Shown: piece by piece, positions 16,701 to 24,388 of the stretch | Position numbering within the stretch: position 1 is the stretch's first letter | Layout: the number at the start of each line of letters is the position of its first letter | Source of the DNA: Gottfriedia sp042886615 | GTDB taxonomy: Bacteria > Bacillota > Bacilli > Bacillales > Bacillaceae_G | Length of the DNA: 64,000 nucleotides | Assembly (NCBI RefSeq): GCF_042886615.1 | Contig: NZ_JBHVQN010000001.1 | Coordinates: forward strand, 992,001 to 1,056,000 | Direction: 5' to 3' | Notes under the pieces: generated by a model | What the model was told of the DNA's origin: nothing | The model's input: the letters and a program-made list of their open reading frames with translations, nothing else | Databases searched by the model: none | Position numbers and translations under genes: made by a program

Positions 16701-17360
16701 GAAAACGAGCAATTGATTTTCTTTATCGAAAAGCGTATCGAATTAAGGATGCGAGATTTATTCCCTTATTTCTTTAATCCAAGTATATTCAATAATACAA
16801 CGAAAAATATTAAACAATTATTTGTAACTAAAATTCGTGAATTTATTTATGAAGTATTGGAAGAGATTTTAAAGGAATTAAGAGTAACTGGATTTAGATT
16901 AGAGAAGTTTTTAACGAATGAAATTTCCATGTCGCAAGATCGAGTAATAGATGAAATACATTCTATTCAATCTGAATTTATCGTTCAAAAAAGCGAAATT
17001 AATGAGATCTTACCTGTTTCGATAAAAAATCCTGATCAATTTATTAATGTAGATCGTTTTGAAGGTTTAAAGAATTACTTTAAAAATCCAAAAAGCTTTT
17101 TCGTTGAAAATATGAAAGAAACGATGATTGATGAATGCATTAATGAGTTGAGAACACCATTAAAAGACTATTTAGCAAATATGAATAGCTTATTTGCAGA
17201 GCATTATCACATTCAATATGTTGACGCATTAAATTCTGTGTTGCACAACTGTAGCAATCAAATCGAAAATGATGTTCAACAAACAATTAAAGCAACTGAA
17301 AACTTAAATGAAGTAGTAGTAGATGAAAAAGTATTAAACTTATTTAAAAAATTAATTTAA
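13764..17360 (+). CDS. dynA: Bacterial dynamin-like protein with two fused GTPase modules (DynA/YpbR)
   Basis: 1198 residues, near the length of B. subtilis DynA, which is an internal fusion of two dynamins. Module 1 has P-loop GHFSAGKSS (52-60), switch II DTPGID (about 142) and ITCIDKHDE. Module 2 has GAFSSGKTS (about 626-634), DTPGGNS (about 779) and LNASDLAKD. Long helical stalk segments follow each GTPase. DynA tethers and fuses membranes and helps cells survive membrane damage and phage attack. The start is a TTG with GGGGA eight bases upstream; an in-frame stop just before excludes longer versions. A 19-codon ORF overlaps the start. Confidence 0.92.
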   Translation: MQNTKINRGELLNKVSSGINLLSEQGNSKELFQLKKLAYKIQNKESYYVFCGHFSAGKSSLLNDLLQVEKLPTSPIPTSANVVKLKNGESKMLITLKDGEMYQIQEDIQVDELKKLASDSGSIIELEWAQELFKIPTGSVLIDTPGIDSTDMDHLEATNSVIHLADSIFYLMDYQHVHSKTNIDFIHNLVEKNNKVCLVITCIDKHDETELTFEQFQHGVIGNLKKQGLGNLQVFYISTRDKTVNNNEYNQFINYLNDLYSHQDVVQIENDYASFLTIMNEQIQQLENDYIDLDQNADEIKSVYNDLNNEIEVIEQSVSSFEENCLQSTQQVLTNSNITPFEMRELASKYLESEKTLQNKGLFQSRKKLENALHESKSQFIHKVQELTNKQIEYFVKEAAIRTVKQIENNKIDSSDFDKILEPNLSEEVICPKPSHLIDTGGNYLLQYTKEVSEGIKAVYRKSISEFIYTLSKELKVQNESTILKLKNQKNELQSKIDGFDELEFNNQKISHMVSEITTILNNHQEFNLDLPEIKPTLISVSELINHKILSVQEPEIKEELISDIEQTNSKKYSNEEIQAKYEVADFILDELTSNKFIQSKIGILKEKREQIKSNEYTIALFGAFSSGKTSYINTLLGDRVLPVSPHPTTAAICKIKRSTVESGNKKADVSYKSEESLKEEFLDFFKKWGVEANEKEWFSTIQNLIKKQKDKIPTDAFVYAESVCQNYEEMRSLLGTTKRYDLGEYVSVISEENRACFVKESTVYFDCEITLSGIVLVDTPGGNSIHSRHTELAFDYLKKADLILYVAHYQHAFTRQDESFLMQIGRMRESFDSDKVYFVLNASDLAKDQNEIEIVQNFFVNQLTKLGVRFPSVFAISSMLQMKGYGESELNLEIQNNYKKLNTKIQNFFQFEIANEVFKTFINDLLTIEKILHDTINRFERIKREKDQFFNELEHIQKKVKEAIKNAEPTNLPRAFMKENEQLIFFIEKRIELRMRDLFPYFFNPSIFNNTTKNIKQLFVTKIREFIYEVLEEILKELRVTGFRLEKFLTNEISMSQDRVIDEIHSIQSEFIVQKSEINEILPVSIKNPDQFINVDRFEGLKNYFKNPKSFFVENMKETMIDECINELRTPLKDYLANMNSLFAEHYHIQYVDALNSVLHNCSNQIENDVQQTIKATENLNEVVVDEKVLNLFKKLI

Positions 17361-17381
17361 TATAAGGGTGAACAATTAAAA

Positions 17382-18215
17382 TTGAAAAATATTATTGATG
17401 TAAACATTGCAAATAAATTGCGCTTAAATAAAAATGTTGTATTTTTAGATTGTCGATTTCAATTGTCAAATCCTGAATATGGTTTAAGTGAGTATCAGAA
17501 AAATCATATTCCGCTTTCTCGCTATGTTGATTTAAATAATGACTTATCTAGTCCTGTACAAAAGCATGGAGGCAGACATCCGTTTCCAAATTTAAATGAT
17601 TTTGGAAATCTTTTAGGGGAACTAGGGATCGATCATGATACGATTGTTCTTTGTTATGATGATGGTACGAATGATAATGCTGCAAGATGTTGGTTTTTAT
17701 GTAATTTAGTAGGGCATCAGTTTACTTTTGTTTTAAATGGTGGTTATAGAAAATGGTTGGAAAACGATTTTGAAGTAACTACTCAAATTGAGGAAGTAAT
17801 ACCTAAAAAATTCGAGATTAACGTACAACAGTATATGATTAGTACGATGAATGAAGTTAAGAAGAATAGTAAAAATGAGGATTTCAATTTAATTGATTCT
17901 AGAGAATCTATTCGATATATTGGCGAATTTGAACCAATTGACCGAATTGCTGGCCACATACCTGGAGCCAAAAATTCATTTTGGAAAGATGTTTTAAATG
18001 AAACGGGAGAATTTAAAACAAAAGAAGAATTACAAACGCTCTTTAAGCCATTTAAAAATGACAATGAAACTGTTGTTTATTGTGGTTCAGGTGTCACTGG
18101 CTGTGTTAATTATTTAGGATTAGTTGAAGCTGGATATACGAATGTAAAACTCTATCCGGGAAGTTTTAGTGACTGGATTTCTTATGAAGAAAATGTTGTG
18201 AACAAGAAAAAATAA
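17382..18215 (+). CDS. Two-domain rhodanese, thiosulfate/3-mercaptopyruvate sulfurtransferase
   Basis: 277 residues with two rhodanese domains. Domain 1 contains DCRFQL and HIPLSRYVDLN. Domain 2 has the CH2A motif GHIPGAKNSFW and the active loop YCGSGVTGC, with catalytic cysteine in CGSGVTG, a loop typical of mercaptopyruvate-type enzymes. The enzyme moves sulfane sulfur to thiophilic acceptors in the cytosol. The start is TTG at 17382, with AAGGG somewhat far upstream (about 13 bases). It lies 21 bases after dynA and may be co-transcribed. Confidence 0.85.
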   Translation: MKNIIDVNIANKLRLNKNVVFLDCRFQLSNPEYGLSEYQKNHIPLSRYVDLNNDLSSPVQKHGGRHPFPNLNDFGNLLGELGIDHDTIVLCYDDGTNDNAARCWFLCNLVGHQFTFVLNGGYRKWLENDFEVTTQIEEVIPKKFEINVQQYMISTMNEVKKNSKNEDFNLIDSRESIRYIGEFEPIDRIAGHIPGAKNSFWKDVLNETGEFKTKEELQTLFKPFKNDNETVVYCGSGVTGCVNYLGLVEAGYTNVKLYPGSFSDWISYEENVVNKKK

Positions 18216-18219
18216 TTAG

Positions 18220-18248
18220 TTGCAAAATAGTTTTAATTGGTATAGAAT
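18220..18248 (+). promoter_or_regulatory. Promoter of the 6S-like RNA
   Basis: TTGCAA (18220-18225), a 17-base spacer and TAGAAT (18243-18248). The predicted start near 18255 fits the 5' side of the closing stem. Confidence 0.55.
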
Positions 18249-18255
18249 GAGAATA

Positions 18256-18446
18256 CAAATTAAACAAAACCTGCTGTGTGCGTTGTCAGTTTATGTCTTA
18301 AACCAATGATTTGTATACCGGAAGACCGATATTTAAGTAACAACATCGTGCCTACATATAGGAGGATGAGCGTTACTTGTGAGGACATCCACCTTGGAGT
18401 TCGGTTTACTTAGACATAAAAGGAACAACGGCATTTGCGGGAAAAA
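18256..18446 (+). ncRNA. 6S-like RNA (RNA polymerase-binding regulatory RNA)
   Basis: About 190 nt without an ORF, folding as a long interrupted hairpin. CCTGC (18270) pairs with GCGGG (18437-18441), GTTGT with ACAAC, and TTTATGTC with GACATAAA. The middle carries CCGATATTT and a GACATCCACCTTGGA stretch that resemble the conserved parts of 6S RNA (E. coli CCGATATTTCA and CACATTCACCTTGAAC). 6S RNA mimics an open promoter and holds sigma-70/sigma-A RNA polymerase in stationary phase. It has its own promoter and a downstream terminator. The B. subtilis 6S genes lie elsewhere, so the location is not conserved. I rank SRP RNA, tmRNA and RNase P as excluded on sequence. Confidence 0.75.
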
Positions 18447-18480
18447 AAACCATTCACATTTTGTGAATGGTTTTTTCTTC
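18446..18480. terminator. Bidirectional terminator between the 6S-like RNA and the EamA gene
   Basis: AAAACCATTCAC, loop ATTTT, GTGAATGGTTTTTT. The hairpin also encodes the last codons (TIHKM) of the convergent EamA gene, whose stop is at 18454. Confidence 0.85.
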
Positions 18481-19389
18481 TTTATATAATTGCTTTTTAC
18501 TTTTGTTCTTTCTAATTTGAGTTACGATTGTAGAAACTAAAATCAAGCTGCAACCGAATAAACCAATTTCTTGTAACCTTTCTCCCCCATAATAATATCC
18601 AGTAATCGCTGCGAAAACTGGCTCAGTAGCGAGAATAATCCCTACTTCTGTGGCACTTATTGTACGTTGGGCAAACATTTGGATAAAGAAAGCTGCAGCG
18701 GTACAAAAAATTGCAGTAAATAGAATTGAAAAAATAAAAAATTTATTAGTCCATAATGTATGATTGAAAATGACTTGCCAATCTTCAAAAATTAAAGCAA
18801 ATGTCCAAGAGGCTAAACCTACAAAAGTTACTTGTACAGTTGCCAGTTGTAGTGAATTATAACTAGGTGAGTAGATCGTTGAGTAAATAATATGAAGAGC
18901 AAACGCAATCGCACTGAAAAAGGAAATAATATCACCAGAATTAAACTTGGAATTTGTTGATAGAGTTAATAAAAATAATCCGATGAATGCAATAATTGCA
19001 CATAAATTTTCCCGTAAAGTTGGCTTTTTCTTATATTTAAAGAATAAAAGAAAAGGAACAATCGCTACACTAATACCTATTATAAAACCCGATTTGGATA
19101 TAGAAGTGTAATGTAATCCAAATGTTTGAAAAACAAAACCTAGAAATAAGAATAATCCTATAACGATTCCAGGGAAAATAAATCCAGCTTTTCCTCGATA
19201 TCTTTTATTATTTTTTCGATTTAATAAAGTTTGAACGGTAAATAATACAATTGCTGCTACAATAAATCGTAATGCATTAAATGTAAATGGTTGGACAAAC
19301 TTAAGTGTTTCTTTAACAATGAAAAGCGAAGAACCCCAAATGAAGGACACAAAGACTAAAGAAGAAAAAGCGATTAATTTATTTTTCAT
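18454..19389 (-). CDS. EamA/DMT-superfamily transporter
   Basis: 311 residues with ten predicted transmembrane helices in two EamA repeats. The first starts MKNKLIAFSSLVFVSFIWGS with the common FIWGSS turn, and the second starts near SFFSAIAFALHIIYS. The C-terminal repeat contains the conserved ILATEPVFAAITGYYYGGERL. Members export amino acids, metabolites or drugs; the substrate is not evident. The ATG at 19389 is chosen because AAGGA lies nine bases upstream; an ATG at 19398 has no room for a ribosome-binding site. The C-terminus overlaps a terminator. It sits eight bases downstream of the RNase H-like gene. Confidence 0.85.
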   Translation of the reverse strand: MKNKLIAFSSLVFVSFIWGSSLFIVKETLKFVQPFTFNALRFIVAAIVLFTVQTLLNRKNNKRYRGKAGFIFPGIVIGLFLFLGFVFQTFGLHYTSISKSGFIIGISVAIVPFLLFFKYKKKPTLRENLCAIIAFIGLFLLTLSTNSKFNSGDIISFFSAIAFALHIIYSTIYSPSYNSLQLATVQVTFVGLASWTFALIFEDWQVIFNHTLWTNKFFIFSILFTAIFCTAAAFFIQMFAQRTISATEVGIILATEPVFAAITGYYYGGERLQEIGLFGCSLILVSTIVTQIRKNKSKKQLYKEEKTIHKM

Positions 19390-19405
19390 AGCGTCCATTC
19401 CTTTT

Positions 19406-19786
19406 TTATTTTATGGCTTTTCGAGCAAGTTCATCAGCAACTTTATTTGCGCTTGATGGAATCCATTTAATAAAGAAAAGATCAAGTTGATTGATCAACT
19501 TAAGTGATTTCTCTAATAAAGGAATAAACAAATCGTTTTTCGAATATTTCTTATCAATACTTTCTTCAACGATTTTTGAATCTGTACGGAATGAAACAAT
19601 TGTTAAATTATTTTTGACACAATAATCTAGTGCAAGTAGCAAGGCATGAAACTCAGCTTCATGATTAGACATCGAATCTAATGGAATACTTAAAAAAACA
19701 GGTTCTTTAATTCCTTTTATGAAAATACCTGCACCTGAAGGCCCGGGATTTCCTTTGGAAGCTCCGTCAATATAAACTTCAATCAT
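19406..19786 (-). CDS. ypdQ: RNase HI-fold protein (YpdQ-like)
   Basis: 126 residues. The RNase H carboxylates are visible: Asp in EVYIDGASKGNPG, Glu in NHEAEFHALLLAL, Asp in FRTDSKIVEES and a late Asp in NKVADELARKA, a full D-E-D-D set. It lacks the basic protrusion of E. coli RNase HI. It should bind or cleave RNA in RNA-DNA hybrids; whether this bacillar group is active is uncertain. GGAGG precedes the ATG. It is divergent from the YpeP-like gene and upstream of the EamA gene. The B. subtilis ypdQ-ypeP-ypeQ neighbourhood supports the name. Confidence 0.75.
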   Translation of the reverse strand: MIEVYIDGASKGNPGPSGAGIFIKGIKEPVFLSIPLDSMSNHEAEFHALLLALDYCVKNNLTIVSFRTDSKIVEESIDKKYSKNDLFIPLLEKSLKLINQLDLFFIKWIPSSANKVADELARKAIK

Positions 19787-19919
19787 AGTAAACCTCCAAC
19801 ACTTATATATGTACCATTTTAGTATATATTCAAAAAAATGAAAACTTAAAATATGAAAGAAGTATTTTTATATTCAACCATAGTCTAGTCTAAAATAAAC
19901 AATAGAAGAGGTGTGTCGG

Positions 19920-20576
19920 ATGAAACTAAAAATCAGTTGGAAGTATCAAACCAAAAAGAAATATCAAATTACACTTGAAACTGAATGGTTAGAAATAAAA
20001 GAAGCTCTACTTTTAGCGGATGATTTTGAAAGTACAGGTAGAACAAAAGAAATCATCTTTTTAGATCAATTCGACACAGAGTGGACCAAAAAACAAGTAA
20101 TTAAGTATTTAAAAGAACTTGAAGAAGAACCACATAATATTTCAATTTTTTTTGACGGTGGCTTTGATCAAACAACATCTATATCAGGAATAGGTGTATG
20201 CTTATACTTTAGTCAAAATGGAAAAAACTATCGAAAAAGGTTTAATGAAAAATTAGATGGGTTATTGACAAATAATGAAGCAGAATTTGCTGCTATTGAA
20301 AATGCAATTCTACTATTAGAAGAAATGAATATTAGAGGACAAACGATAGTCATTAAAGGAGATTCACAAGTTGTCATTAATCAATTAAATGGAGATTGGC
20401 CATGTTATGAAGAACAACATGAACGATTCATAAATCGAATTGAAAGAAATTGTAAAAACTTAAAATTAACCTTACAATTAGAACTTATTAAACGTAATGA
20501 TAATAAAGAAGCTCATAATCTAGCAACGCAAGCACTTAAAGGAAATAAGATAATAAGTACGATTGAAGTTACATGA
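19920..20576 (+). CDS. ypeP: RNase H-like protein with N-terminal extension (YpeP-like)
   Basis: 218 residues. An N-terminal region of about 75 residues precedes the RNase H fold, which starts at ISIFFDGGFDQ and continues with NNEAEFAAIENA (Glu) and IKGDSQVVINQL (Asp). At the fourth catalytic position, where active enzymes have ADxLA, this protein reads EAHNLATQAL, so the final aspartate is missing. Activity is therefore doubtful. The ATG at 19920 has AGAGGTG upstream; a GTG at 19911 overlaps that site. The next gene, ypeQ, follows within 16 bases. Confidence 0.78.
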   Translation: MKLKISWKYQTKKKYQITLETEWLEIKEALLLADDFESTGRTKEIIFLDQFDTEWTKKQVIKYLKELEEEPHNISIFFDGGFDQTTSISGIGVCLYFSQNGKNYRKRFNEKLDGLLTNNEAEFAAIENAILLLEEMNIRGQTIVIKGDSQVVINQLNGDWPCYEEQHERFINRIERNCKNLKLTLQLELIKRNDNKEAHNLATQALKGNKIISTIEVT

Positions 20577-20592
20577 AGAGGTGAAATGATGT

Positions 20593-20778
20593 ATGGAACG
20601 TAAAGAAATCTTGGATGAAATAGATACTTTAATAAAGACTTATTGCGATGGCTGTTTTGTCTATAAACATTTTAGAAAAGACCATAGCCAAAAATTTGCT
20701 CAATCCTTTTGCATTAATAAATGTACGGTAGGAGAAAAAATAAAAACGATCGGTAAGCAATTAACTTCTGACTGTTAA
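20593..20778 (+). CDS. ypeQ: Small zinc-finger protein (YpeQ-like)
   Basis: 61 residues. Four cysteines in the pattern CDGC (18-21) and CINKC (40-44), with a histidine-bearing stretch KHFRKDH between, form a likely zinc site. The family is small, found in bacilli, and has no assigned function. GAGGTG lies about ten bases upstream of the ATG. It is in one operon with the YpeP-like gene, as in B. subtilis. Confidence 0.75.
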   Translation: MERKEILDEIDTLIKTYCDGCFVYKHFRKDHSQKFAQSFCINKCTVGEKIKTIGKQLTSDC

Positions 20779-20803
20779 CTAGCCATTAACTTAATTTAAA
20801 CAC

Positions 20804-20839
20804 GAAAAAGAAGGTACTAATTAAAGTACCTTCTTTTTC
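20804..20839. terminator. Bidirectional terminator between ypeQ and ypzA
   Basis: GAAAAAGAAGGTACT and AGTACCTTCTTTTTC form a long stem around AATTAA, with A and T tracts on both sides. Confidence 0.88.
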
Positions 20840-20840
20840 A

Positions 20841-21086
20841 TTAAATCTGAGCTTCTCTTATTTGTTGCTCAACTTGCATTAAGTCTTCTTCTTGTTTCTT
20901 TAAAAACTCATCATCTAAATTAGTAGCAAGGCCCTTCATTTTTTCAAGCTGTTCTCTTGCTTGAGTAATTGCAGTTGTTGCATCTGTTAACTGCTGTGCG
21001 TCCATGCTCATTGTTGCATAGCCTACAAGCTTTTGAGCAGCTTTAACTTTCATTTCTACATCCTCAAAATTATTAAAATTTGACAT
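20841..21086 (-). CDS. ypzA: DUF2564-type small helical protein (YpzA-like)
   Basis: 81 residues, highly helical, with the repeated pattern KVKAAQKLVGYATMSMDAQQ and AITQAREQLEKM. It resembles YpzA of B. subtilis, which also lies between ypeQ and cspD. Function unknown. AAGGAGGG lies six bases before the ATG at 21086; a longer frame from 21122 runs through that site and is rejected. Monocistronic between two terminators. Confidence 0.7.
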   Translation of the reverse strand: MSNFNNFEDVEMKVKAAQKLVGYATMSMDAQQLTDATTAITQAREQLEKMKGLATNLDDEFLKKQEEDLMQVEQQIREAQI

Positions 21087-21205
21087 AAACACCCTCCTTA
21101 TTTCACTTCGTAGTATTCCCAAATAATATAGGAATCATGAAAAGAGACAGGATTTTTTTGTATAAGTATACTGAATAATTTTTATGATAATCACTAAATA
21201 AAAAA

Positions 21206-21236
21206 TAAAAAAGGACTGATAAATCAGTCCTTTATG
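21206..21236 (-). terminator. Terminator of cspD
   Basis: On the minus strand: AAAGGACTGAT, TT, ATCAGTCCTTTTTT, followed by more T residues. Confidence 0.85.
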
Positions 21237-21250
21237 TAGTCAAGTTTATA

Positions 21251-21448
21251 TTATATCTTTACTACGTTAGCAGCTTGAGGTCCACGGTTACCTTCAACAA
21301 TGTCAAAAGAAACTTCAGCACCTTCTTCTAAAGATTTGAATCCGTCAGTTTGGATTGCTGAGAAATGTACGAATACATCGTCTCCACCTTCAACTTCGAT
21401 GAATCCGAAACCTTTTTCATTGTTGAACCATTTTACTTTTCCTTGCAT
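21251..21448 (-). CDS. cspD: Cold-shock protein (CspD-like)
   Basis: 65 residues, the standard Csp length. RNP1 (KGFGFIEV) and RNP2 (VFVHFSAI) are intact, as are the aromatic residues of the nucleic-acid face (KWFN). It acts as an RNA chaperone and antiterminator and binds single-stranded RNA and DNA. The ATG at 21448 follows AGGAGGA; nine upstream in-frame residues are excluded by that site. The leader is about 70 nt. Its position beside ypzA matches B. subtilis cspD. Confidence 0.92.
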   Translation of the reverse strand: MQGKVKWFNNEKGFGFIEVEGGDDVFVHFSAIQTDGFKSLEEGAEVSFDIVEGNRGPQAANVVKI

Positions 21449-21528
21449 TTTTCTTTTCCTCCTAAAACATTGCACATGAAGCGCGAAAGAATTTCCATTT
21501 ATTAATTTTTTTAATAAATGTTGAAATT

Positions 21529-21557
21529 AATATACAACTATTAAGAATATAAGTCAA
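21529..21557 (-). promoter_or_regulatory. Promoter of cspD
   Basis: On the minus strand: TTGACT (21557-21552), a 17-base spacer, TATATT (21534-21529). The predicted start near 21522 gives a leader of about 74 nt. Confidence 0.7.
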
Positions 21558-21743
21558 GTAAGCGCTTAATATCAAAATATACATTCAATTGACTTAAATA
21601 TTTCACAAATAAAATAAAAAGTTAAGATCTGTTTGTGAAATTATTCACAAGTGGAAAAGTACATGATATACTACAACCATAGTAAGGGATTTAAATTACT
21701 ATTAAGAATCAATCTTGATTTCACTATATAAAGAGATGGAGAG

Positions 21744-21974
21744 ATGAAAATGATTCATTGTGAATGGATTGAATTTAAAATTGAAAATGATTTAGTGACA
21801 GAGGAAAAATTTGAAGAAATGATGAATGATACATTTCAAGCAATGATGGTTGACGAAAATAACTTTCCTAAATATATATGGACAGCTAACTTTGTTGTCA
21901 TTGTAACAAAAAGAATTAAAATATTAGAAGAAGTAGAATTTATTCAAATACCACGTAATCCAGCGTGTAGTTAA
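21744..21974 (+). CDS. Hypothetical 76-residue protein
   Basis: Small acidic protein without signal peptide or membrane helix. The sequence begins MKMIHCEWIEFKIENDLV and contains a run of acidic and methionine residues (EKFEEMMNDTFQAMMVDE), then a beta-like segment (WTANFVVIVTKRIKI). GGAGAG precedes the ATG. A second in-frame ATG at 21750 is possible. The gene has its own promoter region and a terminator at 21998-22043. I do not recognise the family. Confidence 0.6.
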   Translation: MKMIHCEWIEFKIENDLVTEEKFEEMMNDTFQAMMVDENNFPKYIWTANFVVIVTKRIKILEEVEFIQIPRNPACS

Positions 21975-21997
21975 AAGCGTCTAAACAAGAAGAGAAG

Positions 21998-22043
21998 AAA
22001 AGGCAGTTCAAGAGAATGAATTCTTTTGGCGCTGCCTTTTTTT
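21998..22043 (+). terminator. Terminator of the 76-residue hypothetical gene
   Basis: AAAAGGCAG pairs with CTGCCTTTT and encloses an inner AGAGAAT/ATTCTTT stem; seven T residues follow. Confidence 0.8.
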
Positions 22044-22141
22044 CGTGTCTTCCTGCTTTCCCTACCATTACATAAGTTATATAATAACTATATCTAACAA
22101 AGAAAGTGATACAAAAATTAGTTTAAATTGTGAGGAAGAAA

Positions 22142-24307
22142 ATGAAATTAATTATTGCCGAAAAGCCTGATCAAGGTTTAAAGCTTGCAGCCCCTTTTAA
22201 GTTCCAAAAGAAAAAAGGGTTCTTAGTCATTCAACCTAACGAGTTTTTTCCAAAAGGTGCTTATTTAACTTGGGCTATCGGGCATTTATGTGAGTTATTA
22301 TCACCTGAAGAATACGATGAAAAATGGAAAAAGTGGTCATTAAATACTTTACCAATTATACCTAATCGCTTTGGGCATAAAGTATCAAAAGGAAAGTGGG
22401 ATCAATTTTCAATCATAAAGAATTTAGTCCACTTAGATGAGGTTACTGAAATAATTCTTGCAGGTGACTGTGAGCGTGAAGGAGAACATATCGTTCGCCT
22501 TATTTTAAATTTAGCTGGAAATAAAAAGCCAATGAGAAGGCTTTGGATTTCGTCATTAACAGAAAATGCCGTTAAAAAAGGTTTTAGTCAATTATTGGAT
22601 GAAAGTGAAACAAAGAGTTTATTCTTTGAGGCGTATAGCAGAGCATGTGCAGATTGGTTAGTTGGGATGAATGCATCAAGAGTATATTCCTTACATCTAC
22701 AGAAAAAAGGAATTCAGGATGTATTTTCGTTAGGAAGAGTTCAAACACCAACACTTGCTCTCATTGTCAAAAGAGAACTTGAGATTGAAAGGTTTAATTC
22801 CGAACCTTATTGGGAAGTTTTTGCTACATTTCAGTTTGATAAGCAAAAGTTTTTTGGAAAATGGCATAACGAATCCGAATCTAAAATTATGACAAAGGAA
22901 TTAGCTGAAAAAATTGCTGGCTTTTGTGAAAATAAAAACGTAAAAATTACTGATATTGAGCAAGAAAGAAAAGAGTTTCAACCACCTTTTCTTTATAATT
23001 TATCGGCACTTCAAGCTGATGCAAACAGTAAATATAAATTTTCACCACAAAAAACACTCGAGATTGCGCAAAAACTTTATGTCAAAGGGAATATTTCATA
23101 TCCACGTTCAGACTCAAGTTTTATTACGAAAGAAGAAGCAATGATGCTCCCAGATATATTGAAGAAACTTGAAAATATTGAGCAATTTTCAAAATTCTTC
23201 CCTCTGCCAAATCAATCGATCTTAAATAATAGTCGCTACGTTAATGAGAAAAAGGTCACTGATCACTATGCAATTATACCTACTGAGCAAGTACCTAATA
23301 TCCTTAAAATGAATGATGAGGAATTGAAAATATATGAACTAATTGTAAATCGTTTAATTAGTGCACATTATCCTAATTCAATTTTTGACTACACAACAAT
23401 TCATACGCTAGTAGACGGGCGAGCGACCTTTATTTCAAAAGGGAAAATAATGGTTCAAGAAGGTTGGCGTAAAGTCATTTTCGAAAAATCTAAAGAAAAA
23501 AATACTGAAGAACAAAATTTACCTCTTGTTGAAACAGGGCAAGAAGGTATTGTTAAAAAAGTAGAGGCAAAAGAAAAGAAAACTCAAGCACCTAAAAGAT
23601 ATACAGAAGGACAATTAATAACATTAATGAAGTCTGCCGGAAAACATATTGATAATCCGGAATTAACGAAAATACTAAATAAAACTGAAGGGCTAGGTAC
23701 TGAGGCAACTAGGGCTGGTATTATAGGTACTTTAAAAAATAGAAAATATATTGATGTTAAGAAAAATCAAGTTTTCGCGACGGATAAGGGGAAGCTTATC
23801 ATTTATGCTTTAGGGGAAAATATTTTAACTTCACCTGAAATGACTGCAAAATGGGAGCAGAGATTAAGTGAAATTGGAGAAGGAAAAGCAAGTAGTCTTG
23901 AGTTTATGGAACAAACCAAAAAATTAACTGAAAAAATAATTCTTGATGCATATGAAAACGAGAAGATATGGAATTTTTCAGAGTTTAAAATTGAAGAGAT
24001 GCAAAATTCGAAGTTTGGTCCGAAGAAAAAATCAACTAGTGTTGGAAAATGTATTAAATGCGATGGTAAAATGATCGATAAAGGCTCATTCTATGGGTGT
24101 GATCAATTCCAAAAAACAAAATGTGAAGTTACAATTTCAAAGAAAATATTAGGAAAAACAATTACAAAAGCGTTAATGAAGCAATTATTAAACGGTGAGA
24201 CAACAGAAGTTATAAAAGGATTTTCAAAGGATGGCAAAGAATTTGAAGCTTCTTTAAAATTTAATGAATCAGGAAAGATTATGTTTATCCAAAATTCCAT
24301 TAAATAA
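22142..24307 (+). CDS. topB: DNA topoisomerase III, type IA
   Basis: 721 residues. The Toprim domain starts MKLIIAEKPDQG and has its acidic motif near residue 109 as GDCEREGE. The catalytic tyrosine is at about residue 320 in GNISYPRSDSS, the typical type IA YPRS/T motif. The C-terminus has a zinc-ribbon-like segment GKCIKCDGK...FYGC...KC followed by a basic tail. The enzyme relaxes and decatenates DNA by single-strand passage. ATG at 22142 has GAGGAA upstream. Most family members read DxDRE in the acidic motif; this one has DCERE, a conservative change at a metal-binding residue. Bacilli often carry more than one topB. Confidence 0.88.
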   Translation: MKLIIAEKPDQGLKLAAPFKFQKKKGFLVIQPNEFFPKGAYLTWAIGHLCELLSPEEYDEKWKKWSLNTLPIIPNRFGHKVSKGKWDQFSIIKNLVHLDEVTEIILAGDCEREGEHIVRLILNLAGNKKPMRRLWISSLTENAVKKGFSQLLDESETKSLFFEAYSRACADWLVGMNASRVYSLHLQKKGIQDVFSLGRVQTPTLALIVKRELEIERFNSEPYWEVFATFQFDKQKFFGKWHNESESKIMTKELAEKIAGFCENKNVKITDIEQERKEFQPPFLYNLSALQADANSKYKFSPQKTLEIAQKLYVKGNISYPRSDSSFITKEEAMMLPDILKKLENIEQFSKFFPLPNQSILNNSRYVNEKKVTDHYAIIPTEQVPNILKMNDEELKIYELIVNRLISAHYPNSIFDYTTIHTLVDGRATFISKGKIMVQEGWRKVIFEKSKEKNTEEQNLPLVETGQEGIVKKVEAKEKKTQAPKRYTEGQLITLMKSAGKHIDNPELTKILNKTEGLGTEATRAGIIGTLKNRKYIDVKKNQVFATDKGKLIIYALGENILTSPEMTAKWEQRLSEIGEGKASSLEFMEQTKKLTEKIILDAYENEKIWNFSEFKIEEMQNSKFGPKKKSTSVGKCIKCDGKMIDKGSFYGCDQFQKTKCEVTISKKILGKTITKALMKQLLNGETTEVIKGFSKDGKEFEASLKFNESGKIMFIQNSIK

Positions 24308-24388
24308 AGTGACGCATGATGTAATTTAACTAGTCAATTCTATTTTTTATTGCATATACTTATATACAATGATAATAGGAGGATTAGA

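Noticed and set aside
21557..21570. cre-like AGTAAGCGCTTAAT upstream of cspD
   Set aside because: 12 of 14 matches rest on the short palindrome AAGCGCTT, which is common by chance, and it lies upstream of the -35 with no reason to expect carbon control.
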